Shown here in pieces: positions 24,951 through 33,356 of a stretch of DNA of 64,000 nucleotides; the stretch's first letter is position 1; each line of letters opens with the position of its first letter. Where the stretch lies: the NCBI GenBank assembly GCA_964236695.1, contig CAXSFU010000011.1, positions 7,788-71,787 of the forward strand, read 5' to 3'. A model generated the notes under the pieces. The model saw only the letters and a list, made by a program, of their open reading frames with translations. It did not search any database and was not told the DNA's origin. The stretch comes from CAXSEF01 sp964236695 (GTDB lineage Bacteria > Pseudomonadota > Alphaproteobacteria > Acetobacterales > Acetobacteraceae). Both the position numbers and the translations under genes were made by a program.

Positions 24951-26831
24951 ATGAGCGCCCCCGCCTTCCAGCCGAGCCCGCCGCGCGACCCCGACTCCGT
25001 GCTCGCCCGCGTGTTCGGCTTCCCCGCCTTCCGCGGCCTGCAGCGCGACGCCGTGATGCACGTCACCGGCGGCGGCGACGCCCTCGTGCTGATGCCCACC
25101 GGCGGCGGCAAGTCCGTCTGCTATCAGGTCCCCGCGCTGTGCCGCGAGGGCACCGCCGTCGTCATCTCCCCCCTGATCGCGCTGATGGACGACCAGGTCG
25201 CCGCCCTGCGCCAGCTCGGCATCCGCGCCGGCGCCCTGCACTCCGAGCTCGACCCGGACGAGGCGCGCGAGACCTCCCGTGCGCTGGCCGACGGCACGCT
25301 GGACCTGCTCTACGTCTCGCCCGAGCGCCTGCTGTCCGGCGCCACCCTGGATCGCCTGTCGCGCATCGAGATCGCCCTCGTCGCGATCGACGAGGCGCAC
25401 TGCGTGTCCGCCTGGGGCCACGAGTTCCGCCCCGAGTACCGCGCGCTCGCCGGCCTGCGCAGGCGCTTTCCCGGCGTGCCCCGCGTGGCGCTGACCGCGA
25501 CCGCCGACCCGCGCACCCGCGCCGACATCCTCGCCAACCTCGACATGAACGACGCGGCCGTGTTCGCCGCCAGCTTCCACCGCGGCAACCTGCACATCGC
25601 GGCCCACGCCAAGTCGTCCGAAGCCCAGCAGCTCGCCGGCTTCCTGTCCCGCCACCCCGGCCAGGCCGGCATTGTCTACTGCGGCAGCCGCAACAAGACC
25701 GAGCGCACCGCCGCCCGACTGATGCAGGACGGCCGCGTCGCCATCCCGTTCCACGCCGGCCTGTCGCCGATCGAGAAGCGCGCCGGCCTGACCCGCTTCC
25801 GCTCCGGCGAGCCGGTGGTGATCTGCGCCACCATCGCCTTCGGCATGGGCATCGACCGCCCGGACGTGCGCTTCGTCGCCCACCTCGACATGCCCGACAG
25901 CCCGGAGTCCTACTACCAGCAGATCGGCCGCGCCGGCCGCGACGGCGAGCGCGCCGACACCCTGCTGCTCTACGGCGGCGAGGACATCGCCCGCGCCCGC
26001 CACTGGCTCGCCCAGTCCCAGGCGTCCGAGCAGCAGCGCGAGGTGATGCGCGTCCGCCTGGAAATGATGATCGCCCTGTCAGAGACCACCGCCTGCCGCA
26101 CCCGCGCCCTGCTCGGCTGCTTCGGCGAGGCCATGGCCGCCGACTGCGGCCACTGCGACAACTGCCGCAACCCGATCAGGATGTTCGACGGCACCGAGGC
26201 CGCCCGCAAGGCGCTGTCCGCGGTGTACAAGACCGGCCAGCGCTTCGGCGCGCTCCACGTCGTCAGCGTGCTGCGCGGCCAGAAGACCGACATGATCGAG
26301 AAGTGCGGCCACGACTCGCTGACGGTGTTCGGCATCGGCCGCGACGGGAGCGTGGGCTTCTGGCGCGGCGTGATCCGCCAGCTCCTCGCCCGCGGCGCCC
26401 TGCGCAGCGTCAGCCTCGACAACGGCGGCACCACCCTCGCCCTCGACCCCGAGACCGCCCGCCCGATCCTGCGCGGCGAGCAGCAGGTCATGCTGCGCGA
26501 GGAGGACGCTCCCGCGGACCCAATGCTGGAAGGCCGCCGGCGCGACGGGCGACGCGCGTCCGGCGGCGACGCCAGGCCTCGCGCCGCCTTCTCCGGCGCG
26601 TCCGACGACCAGGGCCCGTCCGGTCCGTTCGACGCCCTGCGCGCCTGGCGCACCGACGCGGCCCGCAGCCAGTCCGTGCCGCCCTACGTGATCTTCAACG
26701 ACGCCGTGCTGCGCGACATCGCCGCCGTGCGCCCGGGCACGCTGGACGAGCTGGGCAGGATCAAGGGCGTCGGAGCCTACAAGCTGGAGCACTACGGCGC
26801 CGACGTCCTGCGCATCCTCGGCGAACGGTAG
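24951..26831 (+). CDS. recQ: ATP-dependent DNA helicase RecQ
   Basis: RecQ is a 3'-5' helicase used in recombination and fork repair. The 626-residue protein has motif I in LMPTGGGKSVCYQVPAL, motif II DEAHCVSAWGHEFRPEY, motif III LTATADPRTR, and motif VI QIGRAGRDGE. The zinc site of the RQC region includes CGHCDNC. A winged-helix RQC region follows, and an HRDC domain closes the protein (SVPPYVIFNDAVLRDIAAVR; LGRIKGVGAYKLEHYG). A 40-residue low-complexity linker separates RQC and HRDC. The ATG lies close after a type B repeat. Confidence 0.95.
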   Translation: MSAPAFQPSPPRDPDSVLARVFGFPAFRGLQRDAVMHVTGGGDALVLMPTGGGKSVCYQVPALCREGTAVVISPLIALMDDQVAALRQLGIRAGALHSELDPDEARETSRALADGTLDLLYVSPERLLSGATLDRLSRIEIALVAIDEAHCVSAWGHEFRPEYRALAGLRRRFPGVPRVALTATADPRTRADILANLDMNDAAVFAASFHRGNLHIAAHAKSSEAQQLAGFLSRHPGQAGIVYCGSRNKTERTAARLMQDGRVAIPFHAGLSPIEKRAGLTRFRSGEPVVICATIAFGMGIDRPDVRFVAHLDMPDSPESYYQQIGRAGRDGERADTLLLYGGEDIARARHWLAQSQASEQQREVMRVRLEMMIALSETTACRTRALLGCFGEAMAADCGHCDNCRNPIRMFDGTEAARKALSAVYKTGQRFGALHVVSVLRGQKTDMIEKCGHDSLTVFGIGRDGSVGFWRGVIRQLLARGALRSVSLDNGGTTLALDPETARPILRGEQQVMLREEDAPADPMLEGRRRDGRRASGGDARPRAAFSGASDDQGPSGPFDALRAWRTDAARSQSVPPYVIFNDAVLRDIAAVRPGTLDELGRIKGVGAYKLEHYGADVLRILGER

Positions 26832-26869
26832 CAATCAGAAACCCCGCCCCAAGGACTCCTCTTTCCGAA

Positions 26870-26985
26870 TGCCGGTCCAGGGGCGGCTCCCTGCTGTGGC
26901 TTTTCCAACGATCCAGGCGGATCGTCGGAACCTTCGGCCACCTCCGCCTGGCGGGTCCGGGCAGAGTCCGGCCTTGCTTCCTTGC
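26870..26985. repeat. Diverged type B repeat after recQ
   Basis: The outer right hairpin CCGG-GCAGAGTC-CGG and the tail GCCTTGCTTCC are recognisable. The centre has a separate dyad (CGATCC-AGGC-GGATCG with flanks). It is less regular than other copies. Confidence 0.6.
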
Positions 26986-27029
26986 TCCACCCCCGGGGAA
27001 CACACGCCCTCCCCCGGCGTTTCCCGTCC

Positions 27030-27368
27030 ATGGCACAGCGCAAGAACTCCCTCTGGTTCACCATCCTCGGCCTCGGCTTCGCCGTCGCCGGCACCGACAA
27101 GGTGTTCTCGCAGCGCGGCTACGAGGGCATGTTCCGCAACTGGGGCTGGACCGAGGACCAGATGCGCGCCCTCGGCGCCGCCGAGATCATCGGCGGCCTG
27201 CTGGTCGCCCCCCGCGCCACCCGCGTCCTCGGCAGCGCCCTGCTGATCGCCGCCTCCTCCGCCGTGCTCAGCGAGGAGTTGCGCCACGGCGAGTCCCGCC
27301 ACGCCGCGCCCCGCCTCGCCCTGCTGCTCGCGGCCGCCACGGCCCTGCTGCCCCGCGCCGCCCGATAG
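27030..27368 (+). CDS. DoxX-like small membrane protein 1
   Basis: The 112-residue protein has three to four short hydrophobic helices. LWFTILGLGFAVAGTDKVFS and the central NWGWTEDQMRALGAAEIIGG match the DoxX/DoxD-like four-helix family, whose members are tied to thiol/redox systems in some bacteria. Exact function is unknown. The gene is 10 bases upstream of a second copy with the same architecture, so the pair looks like a tandem duplication in one transcript. Confidence 0.7.
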   Translation: MAQRKNSLWFTILGLGFAVAGTDKVFSQRGYEGMFRNWGWTEDQMRALGAAEIIGGLLVAPRATRVLGSALLIAASSAVLSEELRHGESRHAAPRLALLLAAATALLPRAAR

Positions 27369-27378
27369 GACCCGGCCG

Positions 27379-27702
27379 ATGTCACAGCGCTCCACGCCCC
27401 TGCTGTTCTCCCTGCTCGGCCTCGGCTTCGGCATCGCGGGCGCCACCAAGATCGCCGGCTTCGCCCCGCAGCGCGCGCTGTTCCACAGCTGGGGCTGGTC
27501 CGACCAGGCCCGCCAGGTCGTCGGCGCCCTGGAGCTGGGCGGTGCCACCCTGCTGGTGTCCGGCCGCACCCGCGGCTGGGGCGGCCTCGTCCTCGCCGCA
27601 ACCTCCGCCGTGGTGCTCGCCACCGAGGGCCGCCACCACGACGACACGCTGATCCCGCCGCGCGCCGTGCTCCTGCTCGGGGCGCTGGCGGCGCTGGTCT
27701 GA
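27379..27702 (+). CDS. DoxX-like small membrane protein 2
   Basis: The 107-residue paralogue of the preceding gene aligns along its length: LLFSLLGLGFGIAGATKIAG, then HSWGWSDQARQVVGALELGG, then a third helix and a final hydrophobic helix. The ATG lies 10 bases after the previous stop. A heteromeric membrane complex of the two products is an inference. Confidence 0.7.
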   Translation: MSQRSTPLLFSLLGLGFGIAGATKIAGFAPQRALFHSWGWSDQARQVVGALELGGATLLVSGRTRGWGGLVLAATSAVVLATEGRHHDDTLIPPRAVLLLGALAALV

Positions 27703-27831
27703 CAGGCGAAACCAGAAGGCTCTGCCTTTGGGTTCCCCCTGTGGCGTGAGGCCTTAGTCTTGCCTCCGTCGAGGATGTCGTGTTCCTGCCAAACGAACTT
27801 GTGCATCTGGCCGAAAGCCCCGGCCCATGAA

Positions 27832-27960
27832 GGCAAGCAAGGCTGGGCTCTGCCCAGACCCGCCAGGGGCGAGCCGCCCCTGGACCGGCCTTACTTAAAA
27901 AGTGGATTCCAAAGGCGCGCCTTTGGCGGGGTCCAGGGCAGAGCCCCTGGTCTTCCTGTG
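27832..27960. repeat. Type B repeat in a 358-base gap
   Basis: Hairpins are CTGGG-CTCTG-CCCAG (27843-27857), GGGGCGAGCCGCCCC, AAAGG-CGCG-CCTTT, and the CAGGG-CAGAG-CCCCTG end. The spacer reads CTTACTTAAAAAG. A diverged fragment of another copy (AAGGCTCTGCCTTTGG) precedes it near 27717. No gene is seen in the gap between the convergent DoxX pair and the ABC transporter. Confidence 0.82.
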
Positions 27961-28060
27961 CTGATCGGTCAGAGAAACCGGCCGCGGGAACCGCTACGCG
28001 GCGACCAGGAGTTCCGGCAGGGGCAGCCCATGAGAATCGGAACTGTCCGAGGCCATCCCG

Positions 28061-29839
28061 TCAAGCCGCCGCTTCCTCCAGCCTCCCCTGCTCCCCCGCC
28101 CCGCGACTGAACCGCACCAGCCGATCCTCCGCCTCGGCCGCCCCTGGTCCGTGGGTGATCGACACCATCGTCGTGTCCGGCAGCCGCTCGCGCAGGGTGT
28201 GCAACAGCGCCGCCTCTGATTCCGGGTCGAGGCTCGCCGTCGCCTCGTCGAGGAACAGCCAGTCCGGACGCAGCAGCAGGGCGCGCGCCACCGCCAGCCG
28301 CTGCTGCTCGCCGCCCGACAGCCTCTGGCCCCACGGCGCGTCATCATCGAGCGCACCCGCCAGCACCCCAAGCCCTGCGTCGTGCAGCGCCGCCGCCACC
28401 CGCGCATCGTCGAAGTCGCCGGGTGCCGACGGGTAGCACACCGCGTGGCGCAGCGTGCCGAGCGGGATGTAGGGACGCTGCGGCAGGAACAGCGACGTGC
28501 CCGACGGCCGGCGGATCGTGCCCTGCGCAAAGGGCCAGATGCCGGCGATGGCGCGGAACAGGGTGGACTTGCCGGTGCCGGAGCGGCCGCTGATCACGGT
28601 GTTGCGCCCGCGCGGGAAGTCGAGACGCACGTGGTCGAGCAGCGTGGCGCCATCGGGAAGCGACAGCGTCACGTCGTCGAGCACCAGGTCGGGGCCGGCG
28701 GTCGCGGCCTCTGAGACGCCCGCGCTGCGGCCCGCGGCGGCGCTGGCGCGGGCGGCCTCGATCGAGCGGCCGAACGTCGCGAGACGCTCGGTTGTCGCGC
28801 GGTAGTCGGCGAGCGTGGCGTAGGACTCGATCACCCACGACAGCGCGCCCTGCACCCGCGAGAACGCGCCCACGGTCTGGAACAGGGCGCCGAGCGTGAG
28901 CTTGCCGAAGAAGAATCGCGGCGCCATCACCACGATCGGGAAGATGCCCGACACCTGCGAGTATCCGACCACGACCGAGTTGAGCAGCTTGGTCCGGTTC
29001 ATGATCGCCTTGAAGTTGGCGAAGATGTCGGAGAAGCGCGCGAGCAGGCCGGACTTCTCCTCCATCTCGCCACCGTACAACGCGACACCCTCGGTGTTCT
29101 CGCGCACCCGGACCAGCCCGAAGCGGAAGTTCGCCTCGAAGCGCTGCTGGGCGAAGTTGAGCAGCGCCAGAGGACGACCGACATAGTGTGTCACCACCGT
29201 CCCCAGCACGGCATAGATCAGCGCGATCCACACGAGATAGGCCGGGATGGTGACGCCCAGCAGCGTGATCGGCCCGGACAGGCCCCAAAGCACGCCCACG
29301 AAGCTCAGGATGGTGACCACGTTGGACAGCAGGTCGATGCCCAGCGAAAGGGTGCTGCTCACGAAGTCACGCACGTCCTCGGAGACCCGCTGGTCGGGGT
29401 TGTCTGTGCCGTCGCTCACGCCGACGCCCGCGCTGCGCAGGCCGATCCGGTAGTACGCCTGGTCCGCCAGCCACTCGTCCACGAAGCGCGTGGTCAGCCA
29501 GCGACGCCAGCGGATGCTCAGCCACTGCTGAAGGTAGCGGGCATAGACAGCGATCGTGATGTAGACGAGCGCGATGTAGATGAAGCCGGGCATCACAAGG
29601 CCGCTCTCGGTGCCGTGGTAGGTGAACAGCAGCGAGATGAACCCGTTCCAGTCCTTGGTCTGCAACGTGTTGTAGAACGCGTTGTTCCAGTAGCTGAGCA
29701 CGACCTGCATCCCCACCAGGGACAGGTTCATCGCCACGACCACGATCAGCAGCAGCCAGGCGGACCCGCGCTCCTCCGACCTGAAGTACGGCCGAGCCAG
29801 GAACCAGGCGTCGCGAAGGAACGGGCCAAGGCCGCGCAT
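28061..29839 (-). CDS. ABC transporter, ATP-binding/permease fusion (YddA/ABCD type)
   Basis: The 592-residue half-transporter belongs to the SbmA/BacA-related exporter branch with fused ATPase. The membrane domain (about 1-330) has about six helices, starting LIVVVAMNLSLVGMQVVLSY. The family's NPDQRVSEDVRDF and ENTEGVALYGGE segments follow. The nucleotide-binding domain has Walker A SGRSGTGKST, signature LSGGEQQRLAVARALL and Walker B WLFLDEATASLD, with a switch His in VSITHG. It would act as a homodimer in the inner membrane; the substrate is unknown (fatty acyl or peptide substrates in relatives). Its ATG overlaps the DUF1499 gene stop (TGATG), so it is the last gene of a coupled operon. 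Confidence 0.9.
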   Translation of the reverse strand: MRGLGPFLRDAWFLARPYFRSEERGSAWLLLIVVVAMNLSLVGMQVVLSYWNNAFYNTLQTKDWNGFISLLFTYHGTESGLVMPGFIYIALVYITIAVYARYLQQWLSIRWRRWLTTRFVDEWLADQAYYRIGLRSAGVGVSDGTDNPDQRVSEDVRDFVSSTLSLGIDLLSNVVTILSFVGVLWGLSGPITLLGVTIPAYLVWIALIYAVLGTVVTHYVGRPLALLNFAQQRFEANFRFGLVRVRENTEGVALYGGEMEEKSGLLARFSDIFANFKAIMNRTKLLNSVVVGYSQVSGIFPIVVMAPRFFFGKLTLGALFQTVGAFSRVQGALSWVIESYATLADYRATTERLATFGRSIEAARASAAAGRSAGVSEAATAGPDLVLDDVTLSLPDGATLLDHVRLDFPRGRNTVISGRSGTGKSTLFRAIAGIWPFAQGTIRRPSGTSLFLPQRPYIPLGTLRHAVCYPSAPGDFDDARVAAALHDAGLGVLAGALDDDAPWGQRLSGGEQQRLAVARALLLRPDWLFLDEATASLDPESEAALLHTLRERLPDTTMVSITHGPGAAEAEDRLVRFSRGAGEQGRLEEAAA

Positions 29840-30369
29840 CAGGGGGAACTCCGGTCGCCGTTGGGGGGCAGGGCAGGGGGCTCGCCCCCGCGCCGCGGAT
29901 CGGGCAGTCGCGCGTCGAGCGCCGCCAGCCACTCGGCCAGCCGCCGCCGGTTGACGCCCAGGTCGGAGCGCCCGTAGACGCTGCGCGACCACAGCACGAG
30001 GCCCGCGGCCCCGTCGCCGGGCAGCACCTCGACCGCGACCAGGTCGGGGAAGTTGAGCAGCGCCGAGCGCGCCACGTAGTCGCGCCGCCACGGCGTCCGC
30101 GCGTCCGACGGCAGCGCGAACACGCGCGGCTGCGCCAGAGCCACCGCATCGACCGTGGCCAGGAGCGTCGCGGCCGGCACCGCATAGGCCGGCGTGACGA
30201 GATCGGGCGCGGGGGAGAACCCTGCCGGAGCCGCCAGCGCGTGGTTGGGCGACCCCGGCGGCACCAGGCCGCGCAGCGAGGCCGGCGCCACCGGCGCCAC
30301 CACCCCCTGCGCCCCCGCCGTCGCGCACAGCGGCAGCGCGAAGCCGAGCAGCCAACCGAGCACGCTCAC
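29839..30369 (-). CDS. DUF1499-family exported protein
   Basis: The 176-residue protein has an N-terminal hydrophobic signal (MSVLGWLLGFALPLCATAGA). A C-terminal DUF1499-like domain contains RDYVARSALLNFPDLVAVEV and LVLWSRSVYGRSDLGVNRRR. The family has no known biochemical role. Both ends overlap neighbours (DUF3253 gene upstream, ABC transporter downstream), placing it firmly in the operon and suggesting a shared envelope function. Confidence 0.75.
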   Translation of the reverse strand: MSVLGWLLGFALPLCATAGAQGVVAPVAPASLRGLVPPGSPNHALAAPAGFSPAPDLVTPAYAVPAATLLATVDAVALAQPRVFALPSDARTPWRRDYVARSALLNFPDLVAVEVLPGDGAAGLVLWSRSVYGRSDLGVNRRRLAEWLAALDARLPDPRRGGEPPALPPNGDRSSP

Positions 30370-30908
30370 GCCGAACCGCCCGCGCCGCCGTCCGCCACGC
30401 CGCCGGCCTCGGGCGCCGCGACCGGATCGGGCGAGGACGAGGCGTCCGGCGCCACCTCCGCGCCCGGCTGGCGCAGCCGGATCACCCCGCGCACGTCGGC
30501 CGCGACCGGCCTGCCCTTGCGCAGGATTTCCACGCGCCCTTCCGCCTGCAGCCGGCCGGCGATCCTGCGCACGTTGCCCATCAGCAGGTGCCAGTCCGCC
30601 CGCCCCTCCGCCTGCGCCACCTCGCGCGCCGCCTCGGACGGGCAGATCGAGCGCGACGGCCCTCGCTCAGCCACCAGACGCAGGATACTGGCCATGATCG
30701 CCGCGTCGTGCGCCCGCGCCGCCTGCATGGCCGGCGAGGCGGGCCTGGACGCCACGACAGCCTCCGCCGCCCCAATCTCCGCCACCCCAGCCGCCGATGC
30801 CATGGCGGCGGTCTCGGCGCCCGCCGCGGTCATGTCCGTGCCAGGCGGTCCGGCGGCCTCGGGACGATCGGGTTCGGGCGTGCGCGCGGCATCGCTGGCA
30901 AGTGTCAT
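30366..30908 (-). CDS. DUF3253-family protein
   Basis: The protein has about 180 residues with a low-complexity Ala/Pro N-terminal region. A compact domain (about 68-150) reads SILRLVAERGPSRSICPSEA and HLLMGNVRRIAGRLQAEGRV, then EILRKGRPVAADVRGVIRLR. This matches DUF3253, a small winged-helix-like domain of unknown function. The tail is acidic and Pro/Gly-rich. A GTG one codon upstream is an equal start candidate; no clear ribosome-binding site is visible. The 3' end overlaps the DUF1499 gene. Confidence 0.72.
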   Translation of the reverse strand: MTLASDAARTPEPDRPEAAGPPGTDMTAAGAETAAMASAAGVAEIGAAEAVVASRPASPAMQAARAHDAAIMASILRLVAERGPSRSICPSEAAREVAQAEGRADWHLLMGNVRRIAGRLQAEGRVEILRKGRPVAADVRGVIRLRQPGAEVAPDASSSPDPVAAPEAGGVADGGAGGSA

Positions 30909-30947
30909 CACGGGCCGACGCTGGCGCAGACGCCCGCCCGGGGCAAG

Positions 30948-31916
30948 TTACGTCGCGGCAAGCCGTCCGGTCGCCGCGGCCATGCCCCCCTGGTCGTACG
31001 CCGGTCCGCCGCGCCCTCCGCCATCCTGCTCCGCGCCGCCGATCCAGCGCGCGAGCTGGCGCGACGGCACCGGCGGGCAGAGCGCCGTGCCCACGCCCTC
31101 GTCGCAGCCCAGTCCGCGCAGCACGTCGCCCTGGCGCAGCGTGTCCACCCCGCTCGCCGCCACCCGCAGCCCGATCGCGTGCGCCGCCCCCACGATGGCG
31201 CGCAGCACCGCCCGGTCCTCCGCGCTGCGCTCCAGGTCGCGCACCAGCGAGGCGTGCAGCCGCACCACCCCCAGCGGCAGCCGGCGCAGCAGCGAGAGGC
31301 TCGCGCTCGCCTCGCCGAAATCCTCCACAGACAGCGCCACGCCCAGGTCGCTGATCGCGGCCAGCGCCAGCACGCCGTCGCCGTCCAGCGCCCACAGCCA
31401 ACCCTCCTGGCACGCCAGCTCCAGGTGCTCCCAGCTCGCCTCGCCGCCGAGATCGCCGAGCAGCGACAGCAGCGTCTCCGGATGCAGCTCCGCCGGCACC
31501 GCCACGCACAGCCGCGCGCCGGTGTCGCGCCAGGTCGCGACCTCGCAGGCCGCAGTCTCCAGCCGCCACGCCGCGAGCCGCGCCGGCCTGCCGCCCTGCG
31601 CCGCGTCCTGTCCCGGCCCCGCCAGTCCGCCCGCCGCCGTGCGCCCGGCCTGCGCCGGCGGCATCCGCGTCGCCGCCTCCACCGCCTGCAGCCGCCCGCC
31701 CTGCAGCGAGGGGCGCGGCTGGAACAGCATCCAGTCCTGCGTGGCGACGCGCCGCCGCCCGGAAGCAGAACCGTCCCGCCCGCCTTCCGGCAGCACCCGG
31801 GCGGTGCCGGGCGCGCCCCGGCCAGGGCCGGCGGCGGGGAACTTCGTGGAGGAGTCGTCGAAACCGGCGGTCATTGCATGCGCTTCTGTGATCGCGAGAC
31901 CCTGGCACGTCGACAT
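30948..31916 (-). CDS. Degenerate EAL-domain protein
   Basis: EAL domains hydrolyse or bind c-di-GMP. The 322-residue protein keeps the overall order: FQPRPSLQGGRLQAVEAATR in place of the EAL block, SVEDFGEASASLSLLRRLPL in place of DDFGTGYSSL, then VVRLHASLVRDL and VAASGVDT. Several catalytic positions are changed. EAL is EAA, the first Asp of DDFG is Glu, the KID lysine and aspartate are Arg and His, and the Glu of AEGVET is Ser. It is thus probably not a phosphodiesterase, and may bind nucleotide or protein. The N-terminus (60 residues) is unstructured. An internal ATG at 31874 is an equally good start. It lies 39 bases upstream of the DUF3253 gene, same strand. Confidence 0.75.
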   Translation of the reverse strand: MSTCQGLAITEAHAMTAGFDDSSTKFPAAGPGRGAPGTARVLPEGGRDGSASGRRRVATQDWMLFQPRPSLQGGRLQAVEAATRMPPAQAGRTAAGGLAGPGQDAAQGGRPARLAAWRLETAACEVATWRDTGARLCVAVPAELHPETLLSLLGDLGGEASWEHLELACQEGWLWALDGDGVLALAAISDLGVALSVEDFGEASASLSLLRRLPLGVVRLHASLVRDLERSAEDRAVLRAIVGAAHAIGLRVAASGVDTLRQGDVLRGLGCDEGVGTALCPPVPSRQLARWIGGAEQDGGGRGGPAYDQGGMAAATGRLAAT

Positions 31917-31975
31917 GAAAGAAGTGTTGTGCCTCTCGCCACCGCCCGCCTCGCGCCCGCCCAGGAGAACTGCCG

Positions 31976-32671
31976 ATGATCGAGCTGTGGAGCTGGCCCA
32001 CCCCCAACGGCCAGAAGGTGCACATCGCGCTGGAGGAGCTGGGCCTCGACTACCGCGTGGTCCCGGTCGACATCGGCGCCGGCGAACAGTTCAGCCCCGC
32101 CTTCCTGGCGCTGACGCCCAACCACCGCATCCCCGCGATCGTCGACGACGACGGCCCGGGCGGCGCGCCGCTGCGCCTGTTCGAGTCGGGCGCGATCCTG
32201 CTCTACCTCGCCGAGAAGACCGGCCGCCTGCTGCCCGCCGACCCCGCGGCGCGCTACACGGCGCTGCAGTGGCTGATGTTCCAGATGGGCGGCGTCGGCC
32301 CGATGTTCGGCCAGTACAACCACTTCGCCAGCTACGCGCCGGAGAAGCTGCCCTACGCCATCGAGCGCTACACCAACGAGGTGCGCCGCCTGCACCGCGT
32401 CCTGGACAAGCGCCTGTCCGACAGCGAATTCCTCGCCGACGCCGACTACGGCGTCGCCGACATCGCGACCTTCCCCTGGGTCACCGGCGCGGAGAAGCGC
32501 GGCATCGACCTCGCCGACTACCCCGCCGTCCGGCGCTGGCACGACGCCATCGCCGCGCGCCCCGCCGTGCAGCGCGGCATGGCGGTGCTCGCCGACCGCC
32601 GCCGCGGCGGCCCGGTCACCGACCAGATGCGCGAGAACATGTTCGGCGGTACCCAGTTCACTCCGCGCTAG
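31976..32671 (+). CDS. Glutathione S-transferase, YfcG/Nu-class-like
   Basis: The 231-residue cytosolic GST has the N-terminal thioredoxin-like domain IELWSWPTPNGQKVHIALEE, with the TPN motif that in YfcG/YghU relatives contacts glutathione disulfide. The cis-Pro region is HRIPAIVDDD and the glutathione gamma-Glu contact is FESGAILLYLAE. The C-terminal helical domain has LADADYGVADIATFPWV. Such proteins act as disulfide-bond oxidoreductases. The ATG follows AGGAGA. It is divergent from the EAL-like gene. Confidence 0.88.
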   Translation: MIELWSWPTPNGQKVHIALEELGLDYRVVPVDIGAGEQFSPAFLALTPNHRIPAIVDDDGPGGAPLRLFESGAILLYLAEKTGRLLPADPAARYTALQWLMFQMGGVGPMFGQYNHFASYAPEKLPYAIERYTNEVRRLHRVLDKRLSDSEFLADADYGVADIATFPWVTGAEKRGIDLADYPAVRRWHDAIAARPAVQRGMAVLADRRRGGPVTDQMRENMFGGTQFTPR

Positions 32672-32712
32672 AGGCTGCCGCGGGCCGGGCGGCCGCCTTC
32701 ATGCGCCACAAA

Positions 32713-32858
32713 GAGAAGAAAGCGTGTTCTTTCTTGAAAGAAAGAACCAAAGAACTTTTGCACATTGGGCTGCGGAGTTGCCCGGGTGTTCGGAGTCTTG
32801 TGGTCAAAGTCTTATTGTTTCTTTTTCTTCAGAAAAAGAAGAATCTTGTCTTCCTGCC
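32713..32858 (+). repeat. Type A repeat copy 5
   Basis: This full copy has both A/T hairpins. The linker reads GGTCAAAGTCTTATTGTTTC, with small changes from the consensus, so this copy is somewhat diverged. It lies between the convergent GST gene and rpmG. Confidence 0.85.
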
Positions 32859-32903
32859 TGCACAATAGGCTGACATCAGACTCATACCAGCATCCAGGGC
32901 CGG

Positions 32904-32925
32904 GCGGCGGGCCAAGGCCCGCCGC
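32904..32925 (-). terminator. Hairpin after rpmG
   Basis: A 10-bp perfect stem GCGGCGGGCC / GGCCCGCCGC with a two-base loop lies four bases beyond the rpmG stop codon. There is no U-run. It is probably the rpmG terminator. Confidence 0.55.
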
Positions 32926-32929
32926 GGCA

Positions 32930-33097
32930 TCACTTGATCTTGGCTTCCTTGAACGCGACGTGCTTGCGCACGACGGGGTCATACTTGCGCAGCTCCATCT
33001 TGCCGGTCTGCGCCCGCGCGTTCTTCTTGGTCACGTAAAAATACCCGGTGTCCGCCGTGGACACGAGGCGGATCTGGATGGTGTTGGACTTGGCCAT
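32930..33097 (-). CDS. rpmG: 50S ribosomal protein L33
   Basis: bL33 is a small protein of the large ribosomal subunit E-site region. The 55-residue protein matches the zinc-independent form: MAKSNTIQIRLVSTADTGYF, YVTKKNARAQTGKMELRKYD, VVRKHVAFKEAKIK. It lacks the CxxC pairs of zinc-binding L33. The ATG is at the expected N-terminus. It is monocistronic, with its own candidate promoter and terminator hairpin. Confidence 0.97.
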   Translation of the reverse strand: MAKSNTIQIRLVSTADTGYFYVTKKNARAQTGKMELRKYDPVVRKHVAFKEAKIK

Positions 33098-33148
33098 GAT
33101 GCACTCCACGCGCGATCGCCGCGGGGCTGCCGCGGTTCGGGCCGGCAC

Positions 33149-33175
33149 CATGATGGCCGTGGCCTTCCGGGTCAA
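33149..33175 (-). promoter_or_regulatory. Candidate rpmG promoter
   Basis: On the minus strand TTGACC is followed after 15 bases by ATCATG (or after 16 by TCATGG), about 50 bases before the rpmG start. The same TTGACC-15-ATCATG layout occurs upstream of infA. Confidence 0.45.
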
Positions 33176-33353
33176 GCAAGGTTGAGGCTCTGCCTCAAAT
33201 TCCGCCAGAGGCGAGCCGCCTCCGGACTGGCCTTCGTCAAGGCGGGTTTCAAGGCTTCTGGCCTTTGGTGGGTCCGGGCGTAGCCTGGCAGAGGGCACGA
33301 TGGCCCTGCTGGGCCACTGGAACGACCGGCGGCGGGAGAGCCCAGCCTTGCCG
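33173..33353. repeat. Diverged type B repeat between rpmG and the S41 protease gene
   Basis: The left half is intact: CAAGCAAGG, TTGAGG-CTCTG-CCTCAA and GAGGCGAGCCGCCTC. The right half is disturbed (GGCCTTTGGTGGGTCCGGGCGTAGCC) and ends in CCCAGCCTTGC after an insertion of about 50 bases. Confidence 0.7.
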
Positions 33354-33356
33354 TCG

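Noticed and set aside
32713..32858. Type A repeat as a coding sequence (frames reading KKACSFLKERTKELL and FLQKKKNL)
   Set aside because: The same peptide fragments appear at every copy because the DNA repeat is the same. They have no start signals and run into neighbouring sequence.
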